Counted from the stretch's first letter, positions 35,529-47,449 are shown. The stretch is 64,000 nucleotides of DNA from Anaeramoeba flamelloides (GCA_027625915.1 JANTQA010000038.1:865879-929878), one strand, 5' to 3'. Translations and numbers: made by a program. The notes: generated from the sequence alone by a model not told the origin.

Positions 35529-38500
35529 TTATTTGTTTTTTTCAAAGAAGTCAAGGACAGTCTTTTTAGTATCATTATCTTCCAATTTTACATAAACATT
35601 TTTAATTTTATCAGCTGCAAATTGCAAAAGCTGTTCATTTATTTGTGTTTCTGATTGGTCTAAATTTTTTGAGTATAATGATTTTAGTTTATTTGCTGTT
35701 AAATATAAACCATAATAAGATTTCAAATTTTGTTCTTTTAATAACTTTATTGAATGGGCATAATATTGTCTTGCCTTAATTAAGTCTGTTCTTTTACCGA
35801 TGGTATAATAAATGTTTGCAATTTTATAATGATGTTGATAATTATTAGGTTCTGCAAGAATCAATTCTTCGCAACAATACAGTGCTTTGGAATAACTGCG
35901 CGAAACAAATAAATTGGTTTGTTGGTATTAAGAAGATATATAATAATAAATAGTTAGTGGTTGAAATAAATTTTTAAAAAAAAAAAAAATTATACAAGAA
36001 TTAAATAAAAGATTTGAGAACCATATGGTCAATTTCTGAATTAAAAAGTAAACATGCTGGTATACATATAAAGATTGTTTTTTAACATATTCAAATCCAC
36101 GTTGTTAAATAATAATAGAAAGGGAAAATGATATGACCCAAACTATTCGATTCGAAAAATGTATACGTCTATTTTAAAAAAATGAGATAATCCCCCCCCC
36201 CTTTTTTTTTTAAGGTTGCCCGAATTAAAGCTTTTCCAAAAATTTAATTTTTTAATAAAGTGAGAACTCAAAATTTTAAAAATTTCTTTTCTTCCAACTC
36301 GAACCTCTACCTCGCGTCCAAAGGTTGAGTCTTCAATTTTTTAAAAACTTTATTTTTTACTCTTGGGATTTAGTTTCAAAAAATCAATTTGGTTTCAAAA
36401 AAAAACTAGATACAAGAATAGTGGTACTAAATTTATTTAATGAATTTAACAAAATCAAAAATAAATTTAAAAAAGAAAATATTTATATTGTAACAATACA
36501 TATACAAAAATTTTTTGACTCTATTCATCATTCTTTAATCTATCATTCAATTAAAAAATTTATAAAAAATGAAATAATAATTAATATCTACTAGCTTATT
36601 ATTCAAAAGAAGGGATTGGTGTTTATCAGGCTGATCCATTATCTCCGTTATTATTTGGATTTATTACTCATTTTCTTCTAGATAAACTTAAACCCTTAGC
36701 GATACATGTACAAATTTTTGCAGATAACTTGATATTAATTATGAAAGGGTCGTTAATAGAAATAAATTATCATGTAGAAAAAATATTTAAAATGATTCGT
36801 GATTTTGGAATGAATCCGAATAAGGATAAAACTAAAAAAACTACAAATCCGAAAGAAATTCTATATCTTGGGATTTGGCTTTATAAACAAACTCTCTTAA
36901 AGTTTAACTTGGGTAAAGTTAAAACCAATTTTAAAAAATTAATTAATATACTACAACAAAAAAAATTTATCAATTGATTAAAAATTCATATTTTTAAAGC
37001 GGTGCTACATAGTCAATTATTATATGGATGAGTAAATATTTGATCTAGTACAAAAAGACTTCAATTCAATCGATGTATGGATAAATAAAAAAATAACAAA
37101 TTTTTTATTAATAAATCCACACTCTCCAAGACTTATTTATAAAACAGAAGCCAAAATCGACACAGCAAAAATAACGATATATAAAAAAAGATTTAAACTA
37201 ATTCAAAAATTAAAAATCTTGGATTTTAATCAAATAGTTGATAATCTTAAATTTAGAGAGCAGAAATTAGAAAATATTAACTGGCAAACGAACACCTTAA
37301 AAGAACTCCAAATTGAACTCGATAAATATCGAATCAAACAACTAGAAAATAGATCCAGTTGGAAAGTTCAAAAATATTTAAAAATTATTTCTATCCAAAA
37401 TAATATTAACAAACAATCATGCCTAGGTTTTCGAGAATTCAAAGGAATATAGTAAAAATCTATGATTTTACTCAATTCTTTTAAATTCTGGAAAACCTAA
37501 CGACAAAAGACATTTAAAATGGAAGGGTTCCAGTTCGATTTTAAAACTCAGAACTTTTACAAATTATTTAAACAGATACTCTTATGTTATGAACAAAGAT
37601 AAATCAAAATTTTGCAAATTATGCAAAAAATCAAAAAATTTGGATATCATTAAAGATTTGGATCATTTTCTCTGTGATCGTGTCGTCAAGTGCCGTAGAG
37701 TGCCTAGCTTTTCCAGAATTTAAAAGAATAGAGTAAAATCTTAGATTTTTCTCAATTCTTTTGAATTCTGGAAAAGCTAACGGCGATTTTTTTTAATTTC
37801 TAAAATTAAAAAAAAGCTAACGATGGCCCAGCCTATGAAAATAATCGTAGAATTTGGATATCTGAATTAAAAAAGATTAATATATCTCATATATTAAAAA
37901 ATAATAATATTTTTAATATTATTATAAAAAAAGACACAATATATTTATTATCACTAGTGAGTAATAGACTAATTTTTGAGTTTTTATTAAAATTTCTAAA
38001 TAAAAATTTAGGAATTCGGAAAGTGCCGTCAAGTGCCTAGGTTTTCCAGAATTTAAAAGAATGGAGAAAAATCTTTGATTTAACTCAATTCTTTTAAATT
38101 CTGGAAAACCTAACGGCCAACAAGAGGGATTAACAACTCCTCCTTTAAAAAATAAAAAAAAAAAAGAAATATATTTGTTTTTTCCTTTCGTGATAAACTA
38201 AATCGAAAAAAGTGAGTATTACACTGTTTAAACAACAATCTTTATGATTCCGGGTGTGTTTGAAAAAAAATCAAATATTTTCCATTTTCGAGTATTTTCG
38301 GTGTTTTTTCAGGGATTTTCATAGCAACAAAAAATCCAAAAAAATTCAATTTTACTTTTGTTAACAATTAAAATTCAATTTTTGAAAATTTAACACGCTT
38401 AAATTTTGATTTAATTTAATGTTTCGAATTCTATATTGATTCAAATAATCAATCTAAATTTTGGACTTGATTTTTGGTTTCAAAAATGAAAAGGAAAAAA

Positions 38501-40226
38501 TACATAAAATAATATTTGATAAATTTTAACCATTGATAGCATTTTACAATTAAAATCAATTTGACAATTTTTTTATGGAATGGTTAGATAAACTCTGAAT
38601 TTTCAGAAATGAAAAGTGTGTGAATCTTTTGGATCATTTTAAAAAAGTTTTTAATAATAACACTTTGTTCAGTCGGGAAACTTCAATAGATCGATTTCCA
38701 GTATATTGCAATTTGCTAAAGAAAGTAAAAACAAGATTTTTTCATTGGAAACCTTAATAGAAATCTGAAAATGAAAAATGGGATCAATTAATAAAAGAAA
38801 AAAATAAATGATTAGAGATAAAATGGAGAATTAAACACAATAACTGGTTTGATAATACAACTTTTTGGTAAGAGGGGTTTTTTCTTTGGTTGATCAATTA
38901 TTAAAAATTTGTTGAAAAAATTGACTATTTTTGCGATCTCCAAAAAAAACTTGTGATGGATTTTAGATAACCAAGGAGATTTAAACTTTTTTTGTTTGAT
39001 AGAATTGAGAATAATATAATGAATTATTCTCTGAAGTTAATTTGTTTCTTCATTTAATTGATTTTATATTTTCATTTCCAGGTTTCTGTGATTCTATTAA
39101 GGTTTCCAATGAAAAAATCTTGTTTTTACTTTTTTCATGTTTACTCTTTTTTGAAAAACAAATAAATCCAAATTTCTTTTCAATTGATATAACATAAAGA
39201 AGTTTACGAACACTTTCATTTTTTGAGAGAACGTTACTCCACAGGTATGATGGAAATTCGCTGTTTTGGCTCTACCCTGAATGAGATATGTTTTTATTAT
39301 TAACAATGTGAAAAAAATCTTTACTTATTAACCATAAGAAGATTGAACGACCTTTATTCACACAATTTTAGAATAAAAATTAATTTCCCAAAACTGACTA
39401 TTCTTCGGGTGGTTGCTTTGGATCTTTTTCTTGTACAAATGTTTTTTAATTAATGAGAACGGAATTTTTTAGTGGATATCATGAGGTAAGTAATTTGTAG
39501 TATTGGATTATTGTTCACGTTACAATAGAATTTTTCTTCGAAAGAGTTTAATTAGAAAAAAAGGTACTCATTTTCAAAAGAGAAAGTAAGGCAATAATTA
39601 CTCGTCTATTTTTTCCTTTCCAACAAATTTTTTTTTAATTACAAAAAGAATTCAAAAAAAGAAATATGAAAAAAGAAAAAAGAAAAAAGAAAAAAGAAAA
39701 AAGCAAACCATTGTTGGGTAAGGTAAATCTCTAAAAGTTCTTCCCAAGTTTCGGTGTCTCCCTGAAAATGATACAAATAATTATTTAAATTTTTAATAGT
39801 CAGCACAACATCGCCCTGTGCTTTTGAAACACACACTAACCGTTTTCTAGCTATTTGATCAGAAGGGTTATTTTTAAGGATCGATTTATAAATAGTTATG
39901 GCGCTTTTCCAATTGCCCATCGCTTCTTCCAATAAACCTGAAAGCTTTGTGACACGAAGCGATTTTGGAAATTGCTTTTGTAATTTTAAAAGAAGGGTTT
40001 TTGATTCTTCAATGTTTACATCAAGGCCAGCTAAAAAAACCTGTTCCATGACTTCAAATAACTCTTCTTTAGAGAGCTTTTGACTTTTTTTGTTGATTAA
40101 TGGCAACCCGTATTTTATAATTTCATAAGAGTTACGTGCTTGTTTTTCTCTATATTCCCTCAACAAATCACGTGCTGCTTTCCAGTTGTTTGGTTTGTTT
40201 TGAAGTGTTTCCAAGTTTTTGTTCAT
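35529..40226 (-). CDS. EMC2: EMC2 (ER membrane complex subunit 2), two exons
   Basis: TPR-repeat cytosolic subunit of the ER membrane protein complex, which inserts tail-anchored and multi-pass proteins. Exon 1 is 39709-40226 and starts at the ATG reading MNKNLETLQNKPNNWKAARD; an upstream in-frame start is rejected. Exon 2 is 35529-35895. The donor is TG|GTTTGC and the acceptor CGCAG|TTAT. The joined codon TG+T gives QQCYSKALYCCEELILAEPN, aligning without gaps with the human EQNYAKAAFCFEELILTNPH region. The product is 294 residues against 297 in human. TPR-like helices include LLKLQKQFPKSLRVTKLSG, AITIYKSILKNNPSDQIARK, WEELLEIYL, YYTIGKRTDLIKARQYYAHS and YYGLYLTANKL. The intron is 3.8 kb and full of mobile elements. 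Confidence 0.93.
37424..37499. repeat. Hairpin element (copy A) inside LINE coding sequence
   Basis: 76 bp running TAGGTTTTCGAGAATTC ... AAATTCTGGAAAACCTA, flanked by GCC on the left and ACGAC on the right. The minus-strand LINE at 62.6 kb has no such block between the same coding motifs, so this is an insertion. Confidence 0.8.
37683..37820. repeat. Decamers plus hairpin element (copy B) inside the LINE
   Basis: GTCAAGTGCCGTAGAGTGCC is followed by a hairpin with TAGC/GCTA tips (37705-37789) and ACGGC. It splits the LINE between the zinc-knuckle text LDHFLCD and AYENNRR, which are nearly contiguous in the 62.5 kb copy (LDHFLWNCLAYENN). A second short A/T hairpin ending GCTAACG follows. Confidence 0.8.
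38038..38112. repeat. Hairpin element (copy C) at the LINE 3' end
   Basis: 75 bp with arms TAGGTTTTCCAGAATTTAAA and TTTAAATTCTGGAAAACCTA, an uninterrupted 20 bp match. Flanks are AAGTGCC on the left and ACGGCC on the right. Confidence 0.85.
38723..39133. repeat. Inverted-repeat pair in the EMC2 intron
   Basis: 38723-38830 and 39028-39133 are reverse complements. The outer ~40 bp are almost identical (TAAAAACAAGATTTTTTCAT, then TGGAAACCTTAATAGAA), with weaker similarity inward. Both arms encode KKVKTRFFHWKP when read outward-in. The unit is unidentified. Confidence 0.75.
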
Positions 40227-40639
40227 TTTGAAAAAAAAAAAATCAAAAAAATGAAAAGTGATAATTTGATAAAACCTCAATATGCATTTGAAAGTTTATG
40301 AAAACATTTTATTCTATTTTCAAGATGCAACCGACTTTAAATTGTTTCTTTTGCTATAGCACTTATTATTGAAATGAAAACTAGCATTGTTAAGGATATT
40401 TGAATTCTTAAAAGAGGACAAAAATTTGTCTAATTGTCATTATTCAAATTTGAAATATTCCTAAACTTCAGGTTCTTATCTCACTATAAAATTGTCTTTT
40501 ATAAGTTTTTGGGAAAATGACCAATTTAGTCAAAAAACTTCATATATTAAGATATTACTTTTTGCAGATGTTTAGTCTTCTTAATGTTCAGTAAATAAAA
40601 AAGAGTAAATCCAATGTTGTCTGAGACGCCAGTAACTGT
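40227..40639. other. Region upstream of EMC2
   Basis: AT-rich, presumably with the EMC2 promoter; nothing else is seen. Confidence 0.35.
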
Positions 40640-41110
40640 AACATAGAATCTGTGATTCTAATTAAAACTCATTGTTAGTTTTTTCTTCTTGTTCCAATGC
40701 AAAATCTAATAGACTACCAAATATTATACTTATGTTCAAATCAATTTTGAAAATAAACTCCTTGATGTTTTGAGTAAAATTTAAATTAGTGATTGCATTT
40801 TTTGAAAATTTTTCGTTATTTTTTTGATTGTTCTTTTGACAACAAAAATCATATCGAAGTTTTGTCTCTATTTTTAGAGAAAAATTTTCCAATTTGATCT
40901 TCACTTTAAGATTTTTTTTTTAATTGCCAAACCGATTGAAACCAAAACCATATTTACTTATTTTTAATTGGACGCTTCTAAAAGTTTTCTGAATCAGTTT
41001 TTTAGAAAAAAGAAGCACTGTTTTTTTTTGAAACTAGAGTTTAAACAAGATTGAATGAGGTTATTTTGTAATTGTAAATTATATCAAAACAAAATAATGA
41101 TGTTTTACTT
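40640..41110 (-). repeat. Dispersed repeat family B, copy 2
   Basis: Same family as 8495-9120. This copy keeps the longest minus-strand frame (40662-40904), with KIKLENFSLKIETKLRYDF and FIFKIDLNISIIFGSLLDFA. It lies between EMC2 and RACK1. Confidence 0.65.
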
Positions 41111-41397
41111 TGGTAATTTCCAAATCAATAACAAGTTTTCGTCAATATTTTGTTAGAAAAACCAGTCTCCAATTTAATTACAACCTTAATAAATAAGAAA
41201 ATGTCTTTCATTTTTTTTTGTTTCCTTTTTATTATTTGCTTTTTGAAAAAAAAGTTTGTTTTTTTAATTTTTCTTTCAAAACTATATTTCTTTTGAATTG
41301 GATTCTTAAACAACCAACCGTTCTTCCATTTAAATTTTCTTGATCTCAAATAAACAAAAAAAACAAAAACAAAAAAAAAAAAAATTTCCATTTTAGA

Positions 41398-41829
41398 ATG
41401 AGTTCAGAAAATTCTTTAGTTTTAAAATGTGTACTTGAAGGTCATAACGGTTGGGTAACATCAATTGCAACAACACCAGAAAACCCAAATATGTTTGTTA
41501 CAAGTTCAAGGGGTAATTTTCTTTTCTCTTTTCTTTTCGATTCCTTTGCCTTTTTCCTAATCCTTTTCATGTTTTCTTTTTATTTTATTTTATTCTTTTT
41601 TTTTTTTCTTTTTTATTTCTTATTCCAAATAATCTGTATGTTTCAATCAATCTTTTCAATTTAATTAGACAAAACTCTTCTTGTTTGGAACATTAATGAA
41701 GAACAAGTATCAGGTTATCAAGAAGATTATGCTTTTCCAGTCAAATCTCTTCATGGTCACAGCCATTTTGTTGAAGATGTTACAATTTCTTCAGATGGAA
41801 TGTTTGCTTTATCTGGATCTTGGGGTAAT

Positions 41830-41873
<44 letters not shown>

Positions 41874-43171
41874 TACAATTCTTTTCTTGTTAATACAACA
41901 TGTAGTTGTATAGTTTTTTTTTTTCTTTTTCTTTGTGGATCATAAATCTTGAAACAATTGAATCAACAAAACCAACAATGCCTCATTCCAAAAAAAAAAA
42001 GACAAATTGAACAAATAACAAAAAAAAAAAGAAATTACTTTTTATAAAATAAAAAAATCAAAAAACTTCAATAACCAACAACAGATTTTTTTTAAAAAAA
42101 AAAAAAAAGAAGAAAAAGATTTTTTTTTTTAAAAAAAAAGATTTAAAAAAACTTGCTTTTTTTTTTTTTTTTCTTTTAATATTTGCTCTTTTGATTAAAT
42201 TTTTTTCTATAAAGAGAGCTCCAATTTTTTAAAATTGAAAACAAACTTGAATTCCAAAATTTCGTGATCCAATTGAAAAAACCTTTTTTTTTTTTTATTT
42301 TTTTTATTTTTGATCCAAATTAAACAAACTTTTTTCAATTTTCAATTTTAACCTTCTTTCAATTGCCATTTCCAATAAACCCAAAAAACAATTTCCAACA
42401 GACAAAACTCTTAGACTATGGGATTTAACAACAGGAAAATGCACACAACAATTCATTGGACACACAGGAGATGTACTTTCTGTCACCTTTTCTGCAGAAA
42501 ACAGACAAATTTTATCAAGCTCAAGGGACAAAACAGTTCGACTTTGGAACACATTAGGAAAATGTAAATATGTGATCGAAGACAAAAGCTCACATAACGA
42601 TTGGGTCAGCTCTGTCAGATTTTCCCCACTCTTAAAATCAACAACCTTTGTTTCGTCGTCATGGGACAAAACTGTCAAAATGTGGAACTTGAATGGATGC
42701 AAATTGGAAAAAAATCTCTATGGACACACTGAACAAGTCAACTGTGTTGAAATGTCACCAGACGGCTCCTTATGCGCATCTGGCGGAAAAGACGGAAAGG
42801 CAATCCTTTGGGATCTTGAAAAGCAAGCAGGTCTTAAGGTTCTCGATGTTGGCGAAGAAGTCAATGCTCTCTCATTTTCACCAAATAGATTCTGGTTAGC
42901 TACTGCCTCAAGAAATGGAATCAAAATCTGGCAACTCCAAAAGGATTACTTACTTGCTGAATTAAACGACACCTTTAAGGTTGGTAAAAAGGGAATCAAA
43001 CCAAGACCAATTTCACTTGCCTGGAGTCATGACGGAAACACCCTTTTTGTTGGTTATACAGATAACAAAATTAGAGTTTGGGCCGTTGAATCTGAAGATG
43101 AAAAACAACAAGTCGATATCAATATTGATGATGAAGAAGAAGAAGAAGAAGAATATGAAGAAGAAAATTAA
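41398..43171 (+). CDS. RACK1: RACK1 (receptor for activated C kinase 1), three exons
   Basis: Seven-bladed WD40 scaffold bound to the 40S ribosomal subunit. Exons are 41398-41512, 41669-41824 and 42402-43171 (1041 nt, 346 residues). Both donors are GTAATT and both splits occur after the G of an Asp codon, giving SSR-DKTLLVW and GSW-DKTLRLW. Diagnostic RACK1 text is present: [91 protein letters not shown] and [13 protein letters not shown]. An acidic tail of about 25 residues (mostly Glu) extends beyond the usual ~317-residue length. Exon 3 has clearly more C and G at third positions than most of the window, as expected of a highly expressed gene. Confidence 0.97.
41825..42401 (+). other. RACK1 intron 2 with 40-base T run
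   Basis: 577 bp starting GTAATT and ending CAACAG; it includes about 40 consecutive T from 41830. Intron 1 is 41513-41668 (156 bp, GTAATT ... TTAG). Confidence 0.85.
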
Positions 43172-46100
43172 AAAGTAGAAACCAAATTAAATTTCTAATT
43201 TGATTAAAAAAAACTCGAGAATCAGAAACTTTTTGTTTATAGTTTCCAGGTTTTCGATATTTCTATCAATTAAAAAAAATTGAAAAGGGATATTAAAATT
43301 ACTATTTATTTAGTAATTTTTATTTTTTTTTTTAAATTTCCGTTTTAATTTTATTTTAATTATAGAATAAACCATTATCGAATCTTTTGTTATTGAAACA
43401 AACATAAATATTCTCCAAACATTTAACAAAATAATATTACAAAATATTAAATTAAAATAAAGTTAATAGATTTTCGATGGTCAATTTTTTTACTTTTTTT
43501 TTTTTTTTATATTTTTATTTTTATTTTTTTTAGGATTTTACTGAAAATCTAATCATTTATTGAAAATAATACTCTTTTGAGAGAAAGTTTAAATCATTTG
43601 TAGGAGTACAATATTTTGAAAACATTGAAATTTAATTATTAAAGTCTTTTCTATATAATTTTCCTAAATTGAGAATTTTTCTCGTTTCCTAGTTACACCA
43701 AATTAAGAGACTATATTTCTAATATGAATTTTAATATTGCAAGCTGAATGGTGTTATCGTGTTTTGTGTTGGCATAATACAGTTTATAGTACAAACATTT
43801 GATCAAAGTTATTTTCATTAAAGGGTGACAAATTGATTTTTGTAAATCTGGATTAAACCATCCTGAATAAAAGCATTTATATTTACAACTTTATTATTAA
43901 TGATTAATTGATTATTGATTGTTATCCAATTTATTTATTTGCAAGATATTGGTTTAAAAAAAGATATGGAAATTTATGATCTTATTTTTTTATGCTGTTT
44001 TTACGTTGAAAAATGTTGGTTTATTTGTTTCTTTTTGATATCAAAAACATTTTATAAAAGATTTAATATCAATAAGCTTTGGAATAGAATCAAAATTTAT
44101 AGCACCATTTCCAGGTTAAAAAAATATTTTGAATTCTTACGTTATTACCATTTTTTTTTTTATTGAAATTGGTTTTAACTTGTTTTCTTTAAAAAAATAT
44201 TGCAATTTTATTTGATTTTTTATTTTATTATTTTTCCTTTTTTCTACTGTTGCTTAAGTCTTATTAGATTTGAAATTCTGTAATGATTTAAAAAAAGTTA
44301 AATTTAAGACCAATTTAATCATAAAAATCAAATATAATTAGTTGATAGTATTTAAATCAATGATTTGATTAATAATTAGAGATTAAAGTTTTACTAATTT
44401 ACAAAAACAAAATTTTTAGATTTCCTTTAATGATTGTAGAACATTGATTTTTATTTTTTAATTTTTCTTTTTTATATATATTTTGATTTAGATGAAAAAT
44501 TGTGGACGTGTATAAAGGTTAATACTCGATATATTAAATCAGATGTTGCATTCTATTTTCAAAAATAATTTTTTTTTAATCACCCCTCTTTCTCTCTTTA
44601 TTTTCTTTTTTTAATCTATTGATGATAATTTAGAAAACAAAATTGTGTTTAAAATTCTTCTAATGACAGTCCCTATTTAACAAAATAATTTGAATTAGGT
44701 AGAACCAGTTTATCCACTTCAAAATCCCCTCTTTACCAGATCGAAGTATCTGGTAATTTGTTCGTAAAAATAAATCTGAATATATAAAATATTAAAATAT
44801 TTTATCAGGAATTAATTTTATATACGTTTATTATATTGGGATGACTTTTAGAAGTTGTTATCAAATTAAGCATATTTATAGATTCTTTTCTCCACAGTAA
44901 AATTTTTTTTATAACATTGGTTTTTTTGATCCCCCCATATACAAAGGAAAATTTTTTGAATTACCTATTTTAGATAATAGAAAAAATAATATAATTTTTT
45001 TTGTATATAAATTATTATAAGTCTATTATTTTGTATTATTATAAGATGTAAATAAAAAACACTTTATTACAATAAAAAGACTAATTTTGACCACAACCAA
45101 AAGTCAAATATATCTCAACTATCTTAATTTTAATTCTGCTAAAAAAAATATTTCATTTACATCGTTAAATGGTTTAAATATGGTCTCAATCTATATCTTT
45201 ACAAAATAAAAATATCATTAAAAAATCTATAAATAGATCACCAAACGATAATTGCATTCCAAAATAAAAGATTATATATAATGCAAAGTTAAAATTTGCA
45301 TAGAACCCAGTGAAAATGAGATGAAAAAACCAATTTTAAATTTTCTGATTAACAACATGAAAGGTAAAAACCGAAATATCGGGAATTTTATTTTAGTATA
45401 TTTTCAAATTATTTATATTTTCATGTTTATAATTTAAGATATTTCTAAGAGAAAATATACTTTATTAATGAAAAAATATTTAAAGGAATTAAATATCTAA
45501 TTTAGTAATATCCAGAACAATAAATTTAAAATATTATTTAGAAATAAAAAACTTGGATATATTAAAAAAGTTTTCTACAGTCAAAAAAGGCGTTTGAAAT
45601 AATACTGAAAACACCTAAAAATGGAAAATATTTGAGATTTTTAAAGTATTTAAAAATAAATTTTAAAGACCTTTTTAGAATTACAGAATTCATAGATAAA
45701 ATTTAAAACTAAAATAACCTTTACATTATGATAAAATAATTTTTTTTTAAAATTTACCTTTACGACACTCTGAAGAGTTTCAGTACCCTTCAAGTAAAAT
45801 TGTGAATATTAGTATATTTTAAAGTAAATATGTACATCTACAAGAGTATTAAAATGAATGATATGTATTGTTGTAGAGTGGGTATAGATTTTATGTAAGA
45901 TTATACCAAAATATCTTTTAGAATTGAAAGCTAAATCAGGTTTGACTTAGATTTCTTGAGTAGTACCAGTTACGTGTAAGTTGGATTAAATATTATTCAT
46001 ATATTTTTTCGAAACGTATATAAGATGATAAAATAATTATTAATGATACACAACAGAGAAATTATGTTTACAAAAACATTTTATCTATTTTGAAATATCA

Positions 46101-46626
46101 TTTAACCATAATTGGAAATATTAAAATAATCTAAGATACCAATCATTTTACACATAAAATGTATTGGAATACAATTCTCCAAAATTTACAAAATTTCCCG
46201 TTTAATATTTTTCAGCATAAAAAAAGTTCAATAATAAAAGTCCAATTTAAGTATTAAACCGGGTCTATTATAACCAAATTTCTTAAAAATTATTCAATGC
46301 CTTTTTTTAGAAATTTTAAAAAAATTATGACATTTTCGATTTTTGAGTATTTTCAGGAATAGTTAAGGGATCTTCATTAAGTAAAACTAAAAAATGTTTT
46401 TTAAATAAAAAAAAAATGAATGAATTCAACCTTTCAGTATACTTATCTTTTTTTCAGATTTTGGAAAGAAAGAATTATTTTTTTTTTCAAAATGGGTTGC
46501 AAAATAAAATATATTTATATTTGTGTAATTTTGAGTTTTCATAAATTTTAAATTTTTGTATCAAAATTTTTACACTGAAAAAAGTTACAAAATTTAAGAT
46601 ATAAATTTGTTTTTATTTTGTTATTC
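43172..46626. other. 3.4 kb gene-free region
   Basis: No frame of credible composition. 45590-45650 resembles the reverse complement of 38230-38320 (ATATTTTCCATTTT and a GTATTTTC/GTGTTTTC block), so part is old repeat. The remainder is featureless AT-rich DNA. Confidence 0.5.
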
Positions 46627-46825
46627 TACACCAGTTCCACTTTTAAGAGACAAACTTTGAACGAAATTTTTAGACATAAAAAAATCCCAAATTAAGGCAC
46701 AAAATTCGAATTCTAGGAAATTAATTTGTAGAAAATAAAATCCAAAAAATGTACTTTAATTTGAGATATTTCTGTTCCCTAATTTTTTTTTCAGTTTTGT
46801 GTCTTCAAAGTTGAACTAGCTGTGC
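46627..46825. mobile_element. MITE family C, diverged full copy
   Basis: 199 bp with inverted arms (CAGTTCCACTTTTAAGAGAC ... and ... GTGTCTTCAAAGTTGAACTAG), an interior like 28686-28885, and a right half like 23043-23160. Older than the 28.7 kb copy, since the arms mismatch more. Confidence 0.7.
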
Positions 46826-47449
46826 CGAAGAAATTATTGATTATAAAATGTATATTAATTTTTTTTAAATCATTAAACTGAAACTAATATTGACCTCATT
46901 TTCTAAATTCTCACAAAATGATTTATACATTACATACTCCATATTCTAATAGCATATTATCTCGATAAGGGCAAAATTATCTTTTTAGAAGGATTTTTTT
47001 ATAATTTAAAAAGCACCAATTCAAAGAAATTAAAATAAATAAAAGTGCTCAATTTCCATTATTTTTGTACAAATTCCTACCATATTATTTAAGAAACTAA
47101 AATAAATAGAGAAAATTTGAACACAATGAATGGTTTTCCATTTCAAAAAAAAAAAAAAAAGTATCAAATACAATGTACTTAAGCACATAAAGGAATATTC
47201 ACAAAATATTTTTTTTTTTTTGTTTTATTGATAAATGAATTTTTATCAAATTTAAACCAAATTTTTAATAAAATTTTATGTAATTTAACAGTCATTTTTA
47301 TTATTATATTTATGCTTAAATTTTATTTGAAAATTTTCTTGTGTTGCTCAAATATAAAAATGAAAAAATGCAAATTTTAAAATTATATATTTGTATTTTA
47401 ATTTTGAATTTATAAGTTAATTATATATATATATATATATATTCTTTGA
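46826..47449. other. Intergenic, ends in a (TA)n run
   Basis: No gene. The TA microsatellite at 47423-47442 precedes the transposon remnant. Confidence 0.4.

Larger units (their letters stand above)
36190..38037 (+). mobile_element. LINE copy with reverse transcriptase and zinc knuckle, subfamily B
   Basis: Non-LTR reverse-transcriptase motifs appear in order: NQFGFKKKLDTR (36380s), IHIQKFFDSIHHSLIYHSIK (36510s), YQADPLSPLLFGFI (36620s) and FADNLILIMKG (36715s; the usual FADD is FADN here). The C-terminal region follows: LIYKTEAKI, ENINWQTNTLKELQIELDKY, SSWKVQKYLKII, SSSILKLRTFTNYLNRYSYV, the C-x2-C knuckle FCKLCKKS with LDHFLCD, and AYENNRRIWISELKK. Frameshifts, stops and two hairpin insertions break it. 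No endonuclease domain is visible 5', so it is truncated. The 3' end carries AGTGCCGTCAAGTGCC. Confidence 0.85.
35896..39708 (-). other. EMC2 intron, 3.8 kb, hosting a LINE and hairpin elements
   Basis: Bounded by GTTTGC and CGCAG on the minus strand. It contains the LINE 36190-38037 in the opposite orientation to the gene, three hairpin elements and an inverted-repeat pair at 38723-39133. It is far longer than the other introns seen (about 50-600 bp, apart from the 2.1 kb TRAPPC8 intron). Confidence 0.85.

Noticed and set aside
36290-36330. tRNA-like GGTTCGAGTT-type sequence on the minus strand
   Set aside because: No cloverleaf arms or anticodon stem could be formed around it; it lies in the LINE copy.
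34384-38112. CRISPR-like array
   Set aside because: The repeats are irregularly spaced hairpins in a eukaryotic genome, without regular spacers or cas genes.
38640-39306. Formin FH2-like motif (HWKP)
   Set aside because: Only four to six residues resemble it and no further FH2 features follow.
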